From contig NC_040012.1 in NCBI RefSeq assembly GCF_000972845.2, forward strand, positions 9,651,552 to 9,715,551: a stretch of DNA of 64,000 bases. The letters run 5' to 3'. The stretch is from Larimichthys crocea (lineage: Eukaryota > Chordata > Actinopteri > Sciaenidae). The first letter of the stretch is position 1. Each line of letters begins with the position of its first letter. This document shows, piece by piece, positions 32,101 to 64,000 of this stretch. Position numbers and translations under genes: made by a program. The notes beneath the pieces were generated by a model, which was given only the letters and a program-made list of their open reading frames with translations, was not told where the DNA came from and did no database searches.

Positions 32101-32529
32101 AGGAGTGCCTGTGTCTGCTCTGGATGAAAATGACTTGGTTTGTGAAAATGTGATCAGCATGTGTCGCGTTTTCGCTTTGGAGAATTCAGCTGCAGTTTGG
32201 CTCTGGTGTTATATTTCCATATTAAAGACAGCAGCTTGGAGCAAAATGTTATTTTTCTTTTTTTTTTGGTGGTGCTTCTTTGGACACAGTATCAGTAGTG
32301 AAATTACGGCACTAAGGAATTATTAAAAGAGCAGTACACCATGCGCATATATTCATTTAGATACTGTTGACCAGCTCCAGACTGGCATGTACTGACAAAC
32401 AATACTGACGAATGCTGAAATGACTTTTATGTTACAATTTTAAGACACTTGTTGAATCGGAAATAATATTTTCCATCTAAAGAGCATCGTCTCATTTTTT
32501 TCCCCTTTCTAGATGTAATTGGTAAAATA

Positions 32530-32825
32530 TTAAAGGTCCACTGTGTAGGATCTACATATTGTTTCAGAAGTGGCATAACTATGTTTTCATCACCTGAAAA
32601 TAAGAATAGTTGTGTTTTTGTTACCTTGGAATGAGCCTTTTATATCTACAGACACCTCTTCCAACAAAGTCCACCATGTTGAACCGTGCCATGTTTCTAT
32701 GGTAGCTCAGAAGAGATAAACTAAATGCTCGCTCCAGAAAGTGCTGTTCATGTTTTTTGTTGTTAAAGAAAGGTGAGGCATGGAGTTGACATGAGCAGCT
32801 ACATGAATAAATCCTACAGACTTAA
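32530..32825. mobile_element. TTAA-flanked MITE
   Basis: TTAAAGGTCCACTGTGTAGG at the left and AATCCTACAGACTTAA at the right form imperfect inverted ends bounded by TTAA on both sides. The interior (ATAACTATGTTTTCATCACC, GGAATGAGCC) is the reverse of the copy at 62798-62985, showing a repeated family. Confidence 0.7.
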
Positions 32826-33337
32826 AGGCATTTAAAACAATTCAATACTGTACATGTGTTTGCAAATGTCACCTGTTGGTTTTCTGTGGTACATACATGG
32901 TCACATATCATTCAATCAGTGTCTGAACTATGCTTTTATTTTGAAAGTCATTATGTAATGTGACATGATAGCAAGGTTCATGATTTAAAGTTGCATTAAA
33001 AATGTTATTCTGGCCACTTGAAAATCCACAAAAAGCTAAAAAATTATACATTATCATGGCTATTATAATAATAATAAATAACTAATCTTTAGCTGCAGTA
33101 AAGTCAAGGGTTACAAAACCAAAACAATGACTGAAAGATGCACAAATGCACCCTACAGAGCTGAGAGTCAGGCAATAATTCTCTGTTTGTTTACACAGTC
33201 ATCAGCCCTTTTGCTCATATTAAAATATTTACTGCTGAGAGTTTCAATGAGAGAATTGCAAAACATGATCAAATCATTTCCAAACAAGATATAGAGATGG
33301 ATAACTTTATTTTTATTTGTTCATTCTGAAACTTTTA

Positions 33338-33399
33338 GGCTCCAGCCTCACCGTGACCCTGATGAGAACACATGGTTACAGACGATGGATGGATGGATT
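33338..33399 (+). mobile_element. Retroposon 3' tail with (GGAT)n
   Basis: GGCTCCAGCCTCACCGTGAC, GGTTACAGACGATGGATGG and a short GGAT run. This is the ending of a common fish L2/SINE-type element. Confidence 0.6.
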
Positions 33400-35759
33400 A
33401 TGAAACGTTCTTAAATAATCCATCCTTGAACCAGCAGTTGCGTTGGGTGAACGTCATCAGAGTTATACAACCCCCATGAGTATGAGTGTGTCCAAAATCA
33501 CAGGAACAACATATACTTTAAACCTGATTGTGTTTAAACAGGTAGCTCACATAAGGATTTTTTACAAAGATTGTCCAGTATAGCCTGAAACTCCAGCCTA
33601 GTGTGACTGCACACAGCCCAGTGGGAGAATTATAACCATGCACCTGCACTCACTCACTCACGAGCGATATGTAGTCCAGCTCTGAAAGCTTTGGGAATTC
33701 GATAAGTCCTATGTCCATGCGACACGGTCTATTTCACAGCACGGGATAAAAGATATCCACAGCTTAATGTTACAGACAGGAGCATTACTTTCACAGCCGT
33801 AAATACAGAGCCGGTATGTGTGACTCTTCTTAGATGCAGCCTTAAATCGAGCTTCACGCCGCGTGGCTGCTCGCAGAGGCTTGTTTTGATCGTCACTATG
33901 GGAACGGCCAGTCTCTGACCCATGGTTACGAGAGCAAAGGGATTTGATCGATGAAGCGAGGCAACAATACTCATCTCCCAGTGAGCTGATATAACAGTCT
34001 GGGAGAGGAGTTCAAACACAAACATTTAGGAAGCTCTTCACACATTTAATTATCTGAACATTCATCCAAAAAAATCAACAAACAAAAACTGAATCGAACA
34101 GTTGAGACAAGACAGTCGATGCCTCAAGGGTGGCTTCATCCATAAAGCCAATCCTGAGACACTGACTGTGCACTCTCTGCTTCTGACCCTGATCAACAAA
34201 TGTGGCTGGCATAATAAAAAAAGGCAGTGGGGGAAGAAAAACCATCTGCTTCAGGGTCCAGAGTTCATTTAGTTGCTGCAGGTGAGCATGCACAGGGACC
34301 ACAGAGTGCCAGTCACTGTAAACAGTGCTCAGAGAGCAAAGCAGGGGCCAGGCATCTGCAGCCAGATGCAGTGATCCTCTGCATAAATATTGACTCTGTG
34401 TACATCCCTGGTCTCGAGACCTTTTAGACGCCAAAGCACGAGGGAGGAGTGCATCAGGAGTAAGCAAGGCAGAGACCCCGATTTGAATACTTGCTAACAA
34501 AGCTGAAGGACGGTTACGTGCTCAAGAAATCGTAGGTATTAGTGTTGAATGGGTGTTCTTTATTTGCTAAGGTTAAGTGCTGATGCTCAGAGGGACATGG
34601 AAAGCTCAAGCAGACTTAAGTGACATTGAAAGTTGGCTGTTAAGTCCAGTTGGGACATTTACAATGTGAATAAGAAGGACAGTATGATTTCCACGAGAGA
34701 TTCAGAGCTGAAAAACATGTTTATTCCCCTCATGGAGTTTAATTTCGTCATCTGGAAGCAGATTACTCATGGGTACGCCGCGTCTAGCCTGGCATTTTAG
34801 CTGGTGACGTGAGTTTCAGCAGACAGTAGCTGTTATAAATATTAATGTCTCCAAATTAAATCAAACTAAATTAAAAAATGAAATGTCTGTTTACGAGCAA
34901 ATGGGATTTTTTTTTTTTCATGATTGGCAGCACATAGGGCTGAGCAGTGATTCAATATAAAGTAGCCGAACTAGGTTTGGGAACAAAGATGCCTTGAACT
35001 CATCCTATTTCTTGCACCTAAAATAGTTATCACACAGCAGAACACCTTATTCTTTAACTTCCTCAGTTTTCACATCTCTACCTGCAAAACCCATTTTCAC
35101 TTCTCCCTGTTTCGTTCAAATACACAAACCACTGGGACTCAATCCCACAGAGTGTTGAAGAGACAGCATCCCCGCTGAGAGTCTCAACTCCCTCCTGTTT
35201 TCCTGTCATTAACCGGACTCCAGACTCCTCCATACATCATCACACTTACCCTCCATCCACTTACACATCACCCTTGACCCTTTACATCCATACCTCATCC
35301 CTCCATTCGTCATCCCTCCTACAATACATTATCGTGGTTCACCTTTGTCCACAGTATGCAATAAACTATTCTAAATCTGTATCAATATTGTATCGATTGT
35401 TAGTGAATGTGTTATTATATTATACTAGACTGTAAAACATGTCAAACTATGACAATACAAGACTATAAATATGCCATAAAATATTTCAAAACCTTTATTT
35501 ATACAGCATTTTAAAGGAATATACAGAATAAAGTCATATTTCGTATGTTTCGTAATTGTTACGGTCTTTTACTGTGATGGTTTGACCGTTTTTTCACCGG
35601 AAAATCTATACCCATAAAATATGGAATAAACCTTAAACGTGAAATCAAATGTATTAACATCTATTTACTGCAATATTAGAAAAAAAGTACTACTGTATTT
35701 ATTATGGTGAAAAACTGGCAACCACAGCTGCCGGTTATTTACTGTAAAAACAACAGTTG

Positions 35760-36182
35760 TACAGTACCAGTCAGAAGTTTGGACACAACTTCTCACTCGA
35801 TGATTTTACTTTTTTTTTTATATTATTCTCTATAATGTAACACCGATACCAGAAGAACTATAAAATAATACATATGTAGTTATGTAGAAAACCAAAAAAA
35901 AAAGTGTAAACAAAAAAAACGTTTTATAGTTTAGATTCTTCATCATGGCTTTACACATTCCTGTCATTCTCTCGGTCATTCTTCATGAGGTTGTAACCTG
36001 GAGTGGTTTTCCAACAGTCCTGAAGGAGTTCCCAGAGGTGCTGAACACTGGTTGGCTGCTTTTCCTTCACTCTGCCGTCCAACTCAACCGGGTTTAGGTT
36101 GGGTAATCGTGGAGGCCATGTCATCTGATGCAGTACTCCATCACTCTGCAGAAGTCTGGTAACCTAATTTCTTCATTTCATT
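35760..36182 (-). mobile_element. Tc1-like DNA transposon remnant
   Basis: The left end TACAGTACCAGTCAGAAGTT is a Tc1-type inverted repeat. On the minus strand, about 35955-36180, a decayed transposase C-terminus reads MTWPPRLPNLNPVEL, then HLWELLQDCWKTT. This is the region around the third catalytic acidic residue (PNLNPVE). The right end and the N-terminal half are missing. Confidence 0.75.
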
Positions 36183-37192
36183 CCAGATTTTTTCCTCATC
36201 TTTAAACGTGTATTCTTCATTTTTTTTTTTTTTTGTATTCTGTATTTATTTTTATAATTATTGTTGTTGATGAAGTGTATTGTTCCTCTGGGATTCATTA
36301 AAGAGAAAAATCAAATACAGAACTTGAACAGTCGGTACAAAAAACAGCCTTGGGTGCTGTTTAAATTAAAATCTCAGATTATGTCCCTTATCAACATCTC
36401 CTTTTATAGAAGTCAAACAACTGTCTCTTCCCCCTATATGAAAACTCTGTCTCTTTACAGCTGCTTGTTAATGCGCTGGGATACTAAAGGAAGAGCTCTG
36501 AAAAGCTTGTGTATAGTCAAGGTCAGGTGAAATGCGGACAGACACCTCAGATTCAATTTAAATTCTGATAGGAAAGCAAAGCACCACAAGTCACAAAGGC
36601 ATTTGAATCTTACTTATTGTATAATATCGTCACACTCTCCGCTCATTCAGAACAAATAGGTTATTGCGATTTTTAGGGCAGACTGCAGACAGAAGCGACG
36701 TACACTGTTACAAGGACTTAAGCTCTGCAGTGAGACGGTATTTTCTACCAGACGCAACTTTTTTTTAAATCAGTTCATCGGTAAGTCTTTTTTCACGGTC
36801 AACAGGAAACTTCTGCATATTTATTAGAAAACATCTCAGTGCTTCATTGTGCAAGGTGTTATCTGCTTTTCTGCAATCTTCAAAGAACTAGACCAAGATG
36901 GGAACAACGATTGGAGGAAAATTTATTCTCAGGGCCTGAAGCACCTCGATATCAGGAAGAAGGACTGCTATTTTATCAATTAATTGATTCACTGTTCGGT
37001 CTATACAACGCCAGGAAATGGTGAAGAACAGCCATCACTGTTTTTCCAAAGCTCAAGAGGACTCATAGAATCATAGGAGACGAAGAAAACCAGCAAATAT
37101 TCACATTTGAAATGACTTTGCGAATAACTGATCACTTCATTAGGTACACCTACAGTCTAATGGGATCCAATGTAACTGTTCTGCTATGAATA

Positions 37193-37399
37193 GGCCTTTT
37201 TCACAGCAGCCATTTTGACCTGAACTAGCAGGGTAAACACAGGTTTCATCAATGATGACTAATTAAGGTTCAGTTCCATTCAGGTCACACAGAGTCAGGG
37301 CACCGCTGCACTAAATGGAACAGCACCTTAATTACTATAATTCGAATAACCTAAGCTGACCCTATAATTAATGTCAGAAGGGCTGCTGTGAAAAAGGTC
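37193..37399. mobile_element. 207-bp MITE with 27-bp inverted repeats and TA flanks
   Basis: GGCCTTTTTCACAGCAGCCA at the left and the reverse of GACCTTTTTCACAGCAGCCC at the right match at 24 of 27 positions when extended to TGAC. TA dinucleotides flank both ends (37191-37192, 37400-37401), as for Tc1/mariner-type MITEs. A second truncated copy is at 62617. Confidence 0.82.
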
Positions 37400-38168
37400 T
37401 ATTGTAATTTCATTTTCACTCTTCAGTGTTCATTCATAGGTTTTAGCATTAAGGTCACAGTTGTACTCAGATTATATCTAGGGGCGTTTTTATTATTCTG
37501 TCACCCTCAATGTAAAAAGGAAGGACAAATAATTAAAAGCACTTGTCAGTATAACCGACAGCTTTAACTATGACTTTCATAATAAACAAAGAATTGGATT
37601 TACACTTTTTAATACCGCAAAACATCTTTACTCTGTGAGCGGAGTTAAGGCAGAGCAGTTGTCTTGATCTTCATTAGCGGGTATCTTTCTTTTTCAAACT
37701 CTTAAAGTGATTTATTTCCATATCTGAGTTAAGTGTTTGTACATCCAGTGGGAACATGGGGAAATAAGCTGTTGTGTTTTTACCCCTCCCTAATTTACAG
37801 AACTGTGATATTTCAAAATGAAACTTTCAAGTCATTAAAAAAAAAAAAGGAAATTATAGTTGCATTGCTGCCACTTTTCATCTCACAACAAAGCGCTAAA
37901 ATTACAATATTCTAATTATGACTTCATAAACTACTTGACACCTTACTGCACATTTCATTATTTTTTAAAGTGAAGGTTACACCGAACTCCAGCCTGAAGG
38001 CAGATGAGAGAAAACACGAAACAAGCAAAACCTCATTACTTGTGAGCCAATCAAAACCTGGTCTGATAAGAACTCAAATAATCTTATCAACTTAATTTCA
38101 GCAGCGGTAAATCCATGAACCTGTACAGGAAACGCAGACGCAACACAGATAGAGCATAGATAAGCATC

Positions 38169-38174
38169 TTTATT
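38169..38174 (-). terminator. atp6v1h: atp6v1h polyadenylation signal
   Basis: AATAAA on the minus strand, about 320 nt below the stop codon, followed by a T/GT-rich stretch (GCTTATCTATGCTCTATCTGTGTTGCG). Confidence 0.75.
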
Positions 38175-38491
38175 GGTATACGTACAATGTTTTACAGGTA
38201 AGACTTAAATAACTTGCTGTTTTATACATTATCACGGACATAAAGTGCGACTTCAATCACCGCACATCACAGATCTGAGAGGGCACGACACGGAGCACAA
38301 CAGAACAGTTAAATCAAGTAAACATCGAGGATCATTTGGGATCGCAGGTGGAGGGAGTAAAACCCACACCGTTTGATTTTCAAGTTATTACACAAAATGA
38401 ACAGCTGGTCATTAAAATGATAAAGACCAGTGGACATCCAGTACACACTCATCCACACAGTAATACACAAACACACGTGCACAGGGACAGT

Positions 38492-60987
<22,496 letters not shown>

Positions 60988-61662
60988 GAACTTATAAATC
61001 ACCTACAGTCTAATGTCAAAGACAGAAACTGCAACCTGGATGGGAAGACATGAGCACAACAAGTGAGTCAACGTCAGAGACACAAGCTGAAACAAAAGTT
61101 AAACAAACAGTTACACAGCTGTCACCAAGAGGAAAGCGAATAGCTATATATATGAACTTTTGACCTACAAATAATTTACAATTAATACTTCGACACGAGG
61201 CTGAAATATCAAACTAATATTTTAAATTTTAACCGTTTAATTCAGACGTTAGTTCGCGAGCTGACTAACGGTCGTGATTCTGTAACCGTTGGTAGCAGGT
61301 CACGCTAGCTTCGATAACTAGCTTTAGTCGCAATGTCACGACATGTCACGATGGGTCTTTCTACGACGAAACAACGCGATACACAACCTGTGATATTAAG
61401 CTGTATTTTAGGAATGTAGCTAAATGTAAACACACACCAAACGTGTGAAATTATGTTAACACGGGTAGCAACTGGCAATATAAGCCGAGGATGCTAACGT
61501 AAGCTAGCCGCGCTAACATAGCTTCGAGTCCGCTCTGTCTGTCGCGACAACACGACAACAAGAACACACAGGTGATGAAGACAGATTAAGACAAATCATG
61601 CACGTTATTTTGTCTTTCTAATGAATGAAATACCGGGAGTAAAACAGCGTTGAATCACTCAC

Positions 61663-61745
61663 CCCAAGCTACTGTCCTGAGCGAACAGCTGACCGACTAC
61701 AACACGGCGTCACGCTCTATCATGTGACAGTCAGTCACATGAGCC
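61663..61745 (-). promoter_or_regulatory. atp6v1h: atp6v1h probable 5' UTR exon and core promoter
   Basis: On the minus strand a good donor (GGG|GTGAGT, last exon base 61663) lies about 650 bp above the first coding exon, whose upstream acceptor is at 61014-61013. This suggests a short non-coding first exon. Just beyond, CGTCACG at 61708-61714 is CRE-like and an inverted pair of M-boxes occupies 61720-61742. No TATA box is seen. The transcription start is not fixed. Confidence 0.5.
61720..61742. promoter_or_regulatory. atp6v1h: Inverted pair of MiT/TFE M-box (E-box) motifs
   Basis: TCATGTGAC at 61720-61728 and its exact reverse complement GTCACATGA at 61734-61742 are separated by five bases. 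TCATGTGA is the M-box bound by MITF/TFE3/TFEB, which control lysosomal and V-ATPase genes. The site is seen directly; function is inferred. Confidence 0.55.
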
Positions 61746-61924
61746 CAGCAGAAGTTAAACAAGTCACAGACAAGCTGAGTGTTCAGAGATATCACAAGCT
61801 GCAAGTCTGCAAGCAGGAACATCCAGGCAGTGTGCACATGCAGGTATAATTATAGGTCTAAAAAATATACCAAACTAACCTGGAAATTGCTTTAAATGTC
61901 TATGAAAACTTTATACTTTATAAT

Positions 61925-62560
61925 AATAATAATACATTTTATTTCATAGGCGCCTTTCTGTCACCAAAGGACACCTAACAATAAATGAGAGTAGACAGCA
62001 AATAACAGAAACAAACAAAAACCATAAAAGTATATCAAATTACAAGAATGCAACATTAAAAACAGGTTAAAATAGGACAATGCAATTAAATCAGATGGAA
62101 AAGGCTATTTTAAACAGGTGGGTTTAAAGTGAAGACTTGCATTGTATTTATTTTTATGGCACCTTTCATACAGAATTGTAGCCCAAAGTGCTTCACAGAG
62201 CAGAGTGAAAACAGAAATAGACAACAACTAACTAGTTCTTAAGGCAACAGAGCAGTTGCATGAAAAACTAGAGATTAGAAGAAAAGTAAAAACGCATAAA
62301 ACTACAACAACAAAACTAATAAGAAGTCAAATTAAGACCTATATGATAAAAAACATAATTTAAGAACAGTTGCAGTAAAAGTAGATAAGAGTTGTACAGT
62401 AAATAAGCACCAGAGATAAAAGTAACAGGGAGTGATCAGGACCTAAAAACTCAGCAGTGAATGGTCAGGCACCTTAGGTCAAAGCCTGGCTAAAGAGGTA
62501 TGTTTTAATTTGTTTTTTAAAAATGTCTACAGAGGTGCAGTCAGATTTTTAGAAATATGG
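61925..62560. repeat. Two adjacent copies of a dispersed retroposon-like repeat
   Basis: TTTATTTCATAGGCGCCTTTCTG (about 61938) and TTTATTTTTATGGCACCTTTCATAC (about 62148) start parallel segments. Each has ...CCAAAG..., A-rich text and a TAAA(C/G)AGGT(G/A)-type end. This resembles a frequent fish interspersed repeat. Confidence 0.5.
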
Positions 62561-62616
62561 TCAGTTTCTGTTTCTCTGCAACAGTGCTGCAATGTGCATC
62601 GTTATAAGCAGCGATA

Positions 62617-62790
62617 GACCTTTTTCCACAGCAGCCATTTTGACATGACATAGTAGGGTTTTTCACTGGTACTAATTAAGGTCCTGTCCCATATTAGTGC
62701 AGCAGAGACTTTCCAGTGAGCCAACATGGACCACAGCAGCACCCTGACTCTGTTAGACCTGAATGGAACGGGTCCTTAATTAGTATCCAG
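62617..62790. mobile_element. Truncated copy of the 37193-type MITE
   Basis: GACCTTTTTCCACAGCAGCC then ATTTTGACATG, with TA just before (62615-62616). The interior has ACTAATTAAGGTCC and GACCTGAATGGAAC like the complete element. The right inverted repeat is missing. Confidence 0.65.
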
Positions 62791-62797
62791 GTACGAT

Positions 62798-62985
62798 TTA
62801 AAGGTCCAGTGTGTAGAATTAAATGGTATCGAGCACTGAGTCTGAAGATCCCTGCGAAACCCCCATATAGAGCCAGTTTTTAGTTTGTCTCAGCAGTCTC
62901 TGTAGATAATAAACACTCATTCTAACACAAACAATGATATTTTAAAGGCGATTATACACAAATCAAAACATAGTTATGAATATGA
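62798..62985. mobile_element. TTAA-type MITE copy (truncated)
   Basis: It begins TTAAAGGTCCAGTGTGTAGA. The interior (CTCATTCTAACACAAACAAT, GGCGATTATACACAAATC, AACATAGTTATGAATAT) mirrors the element at 32530-32825 in opposite orientation. The far end is not intact. Confidence 0.65.
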
Positions 62986-64000
62986 GGACCCTGACGAAGA
63001 GAAGAGTGTTTACAAGGGAGAGGGCAGAAGGGGATTAGGACAATGTTCTCACTGGATGCAATCCTGATCCCTGTGCTTTACTGCGTCTCACCAGCTTAGG
63101 CCAGATTAAGCCAGAGGTCTTAGTGTCTGAGTGAGATGGACAGAGAGGAAGACTAGTGACAGACGTGGATTCATTTGTGATTGTATATGCTCCTTGATGA
63201 ATTCCCATGCAATACAATGGATTAAACACATTGGTAAATGGACTTTGTACAGCAAAACATAGGCCACAATATATGTACATGCCAGTCCGGGTTACCAACA
63301 AGCTTTTGACGCGTTGCACGTGGTCGGGGCGCTCATTACAGACTCACAAGGATAAAAATGATCAAAGCTCTCAGTGTGAGCATCATCTAACTTCAGCTCA
63401 CAAAGCCACAGAGTTAAAGTACAACGTTAGCTGATAAAGCATGATGATGAACTGATTGGCTGTAGCTCATCAGGGAAGTTGAAGATATTCACAGTAATAA
63501 TACTTTGCCTGCCCTCCTGTCAAGGATTGTTTTGCTTCTAGGTATTATTGTAGTCTTGTCGTGCTTGGCAGCAGGCACAGACAGTCCCTTTGGTTGTATC
63601 GGTTCACTGCAGGGCCTTCAATTTTTGGCTTTTTTGGGCAAGGCTGGTAAATTATTAAAAAGACAACAAGGGAGTAGAGTTTCTGAATCATTCACACTGA
63701 CAGCTTTAGAACTTCCACCTGGTAATTTAAAACCTGATACACTGACTTGTGGTTATAGAAATTCAAAGTGTATATTGATATAACTACAAATGATCAGTCT
63801 CTAGATGGACATTAACTACAGACACAGACAATAGTAGTGTGAATTGGTGACTGGGTCTTTTCAGTCTGGACTCTGGCTTTGAAACTAANNNNNNNNNNAA
63901 CCTTTATTGTCCTGTGGCGGGGAAAATTGCATTTTGAAGCCCAGGTAATAAAACTGAACTGGCTTCGTGACTTCAAACAATAGCAGTACAGAAGAAAACA
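62986..64000. other. Non-coding tail of the window with N gap
   Basis: No gene is supported. The open frame at 63505-63783 begins at TTG, not ATG. Ten N lie at 63889-63898. The sequence after the gap (CTTTATTGTCCTGTGGCGGG) resembles a reversed LINE end. Confidence 0.5.

Larger units (their letters stand above)
26901..38168. other. Intergenic region between atp6v1h and oprk1
   Basis: About 11 kb with no gene recognised. It holds a hairpin (29074-29126), a TTAA-flanked MITE (32530), a retroposon tail (33338), a Tc1 remnant (35760) and a second MITE (37193). The longest open frame (30647-31210, minus) is low-complexity and unlike any known protein. Confidence 0.6.

Noticed and set aside
63505..63783. 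92-residue frame with a signal-peptide-like start
   Set aside because: It starts at TTG rather than ATG and has no family match, promoter or polyadenylation context.

Overview
The window is vertebrate nuclear DNA and almost certainly teleost fish. It has multi-exon genes with GT-AG introns, long AT-rich non-coding stretches, TG/GATA/GGAA microsatellites, fish-type LINE/SINE tails, hAT, Tc1 and MITE remnants, and two 10-N assembly gaps (11083-11092 and 63889-63898). No bacterial, phage or CRISPR features were seen.

Three complete genes and one partial gene could be rebuilt exon by exon, all on the minus strand. (1) Positions 1-405 hold one exon of a HIPK-family protein kinase (C-lobe), cut by the window edge. 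(2) chmp5 has eight coding exons between 10745 and 2966 and encodes a 220-residue ESCRT-III subunit. (3) oprk1 has three coding exons between 26403 and 23833 and encodes a 378-residue kappa-type opioid receptor. (4) atp6v1h has thirteen coding exons between 60987 and 38492 and encodes the 485-residue H subunit of the V1 sector of the vacuolar proton pump. Splice phases close exactly in all three complete genes. The oprk1-atp6v1h pair, same strand and adjacent, matches the tetrapod arrangement, so it is a conserved syntenic block.

Between chmp5 and oprk1 (11.1-20.3 kb) there is almost no unique sequence. It is a 4.2-4.4 kb direct duplication (11209-15602 and 16058-20288) whose copies differ by many scattered small indels and which starts beside an N gap. 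This looks more like noisy long-read gap filling or a false duplication than an old segmental duplication. The same kind of disorder appears in short duplications at 1830-2750. The 26.9-38.2 kb interval and the atp6v1h introns hold scattered transposon remnants and no further genes that I could recognise. Beyond 61.75 kb there are only dispersed repeats.

The genes do not form an operon-like system. chmp5 (endosomal membrane scission) and atp6v1h (endolysosomal acidification) both act in the endolysosomal pathway, but their proximity is probably coincidental. I found no convincing new biological system. The points most worth a second look are an inverted pair of MiT/TFE M-box motifs at the atp6v1h 5' end, lysine at the opioid receptor's KOR-specific position 6.58, the suspect duplication, and an orphan HIPK exon.
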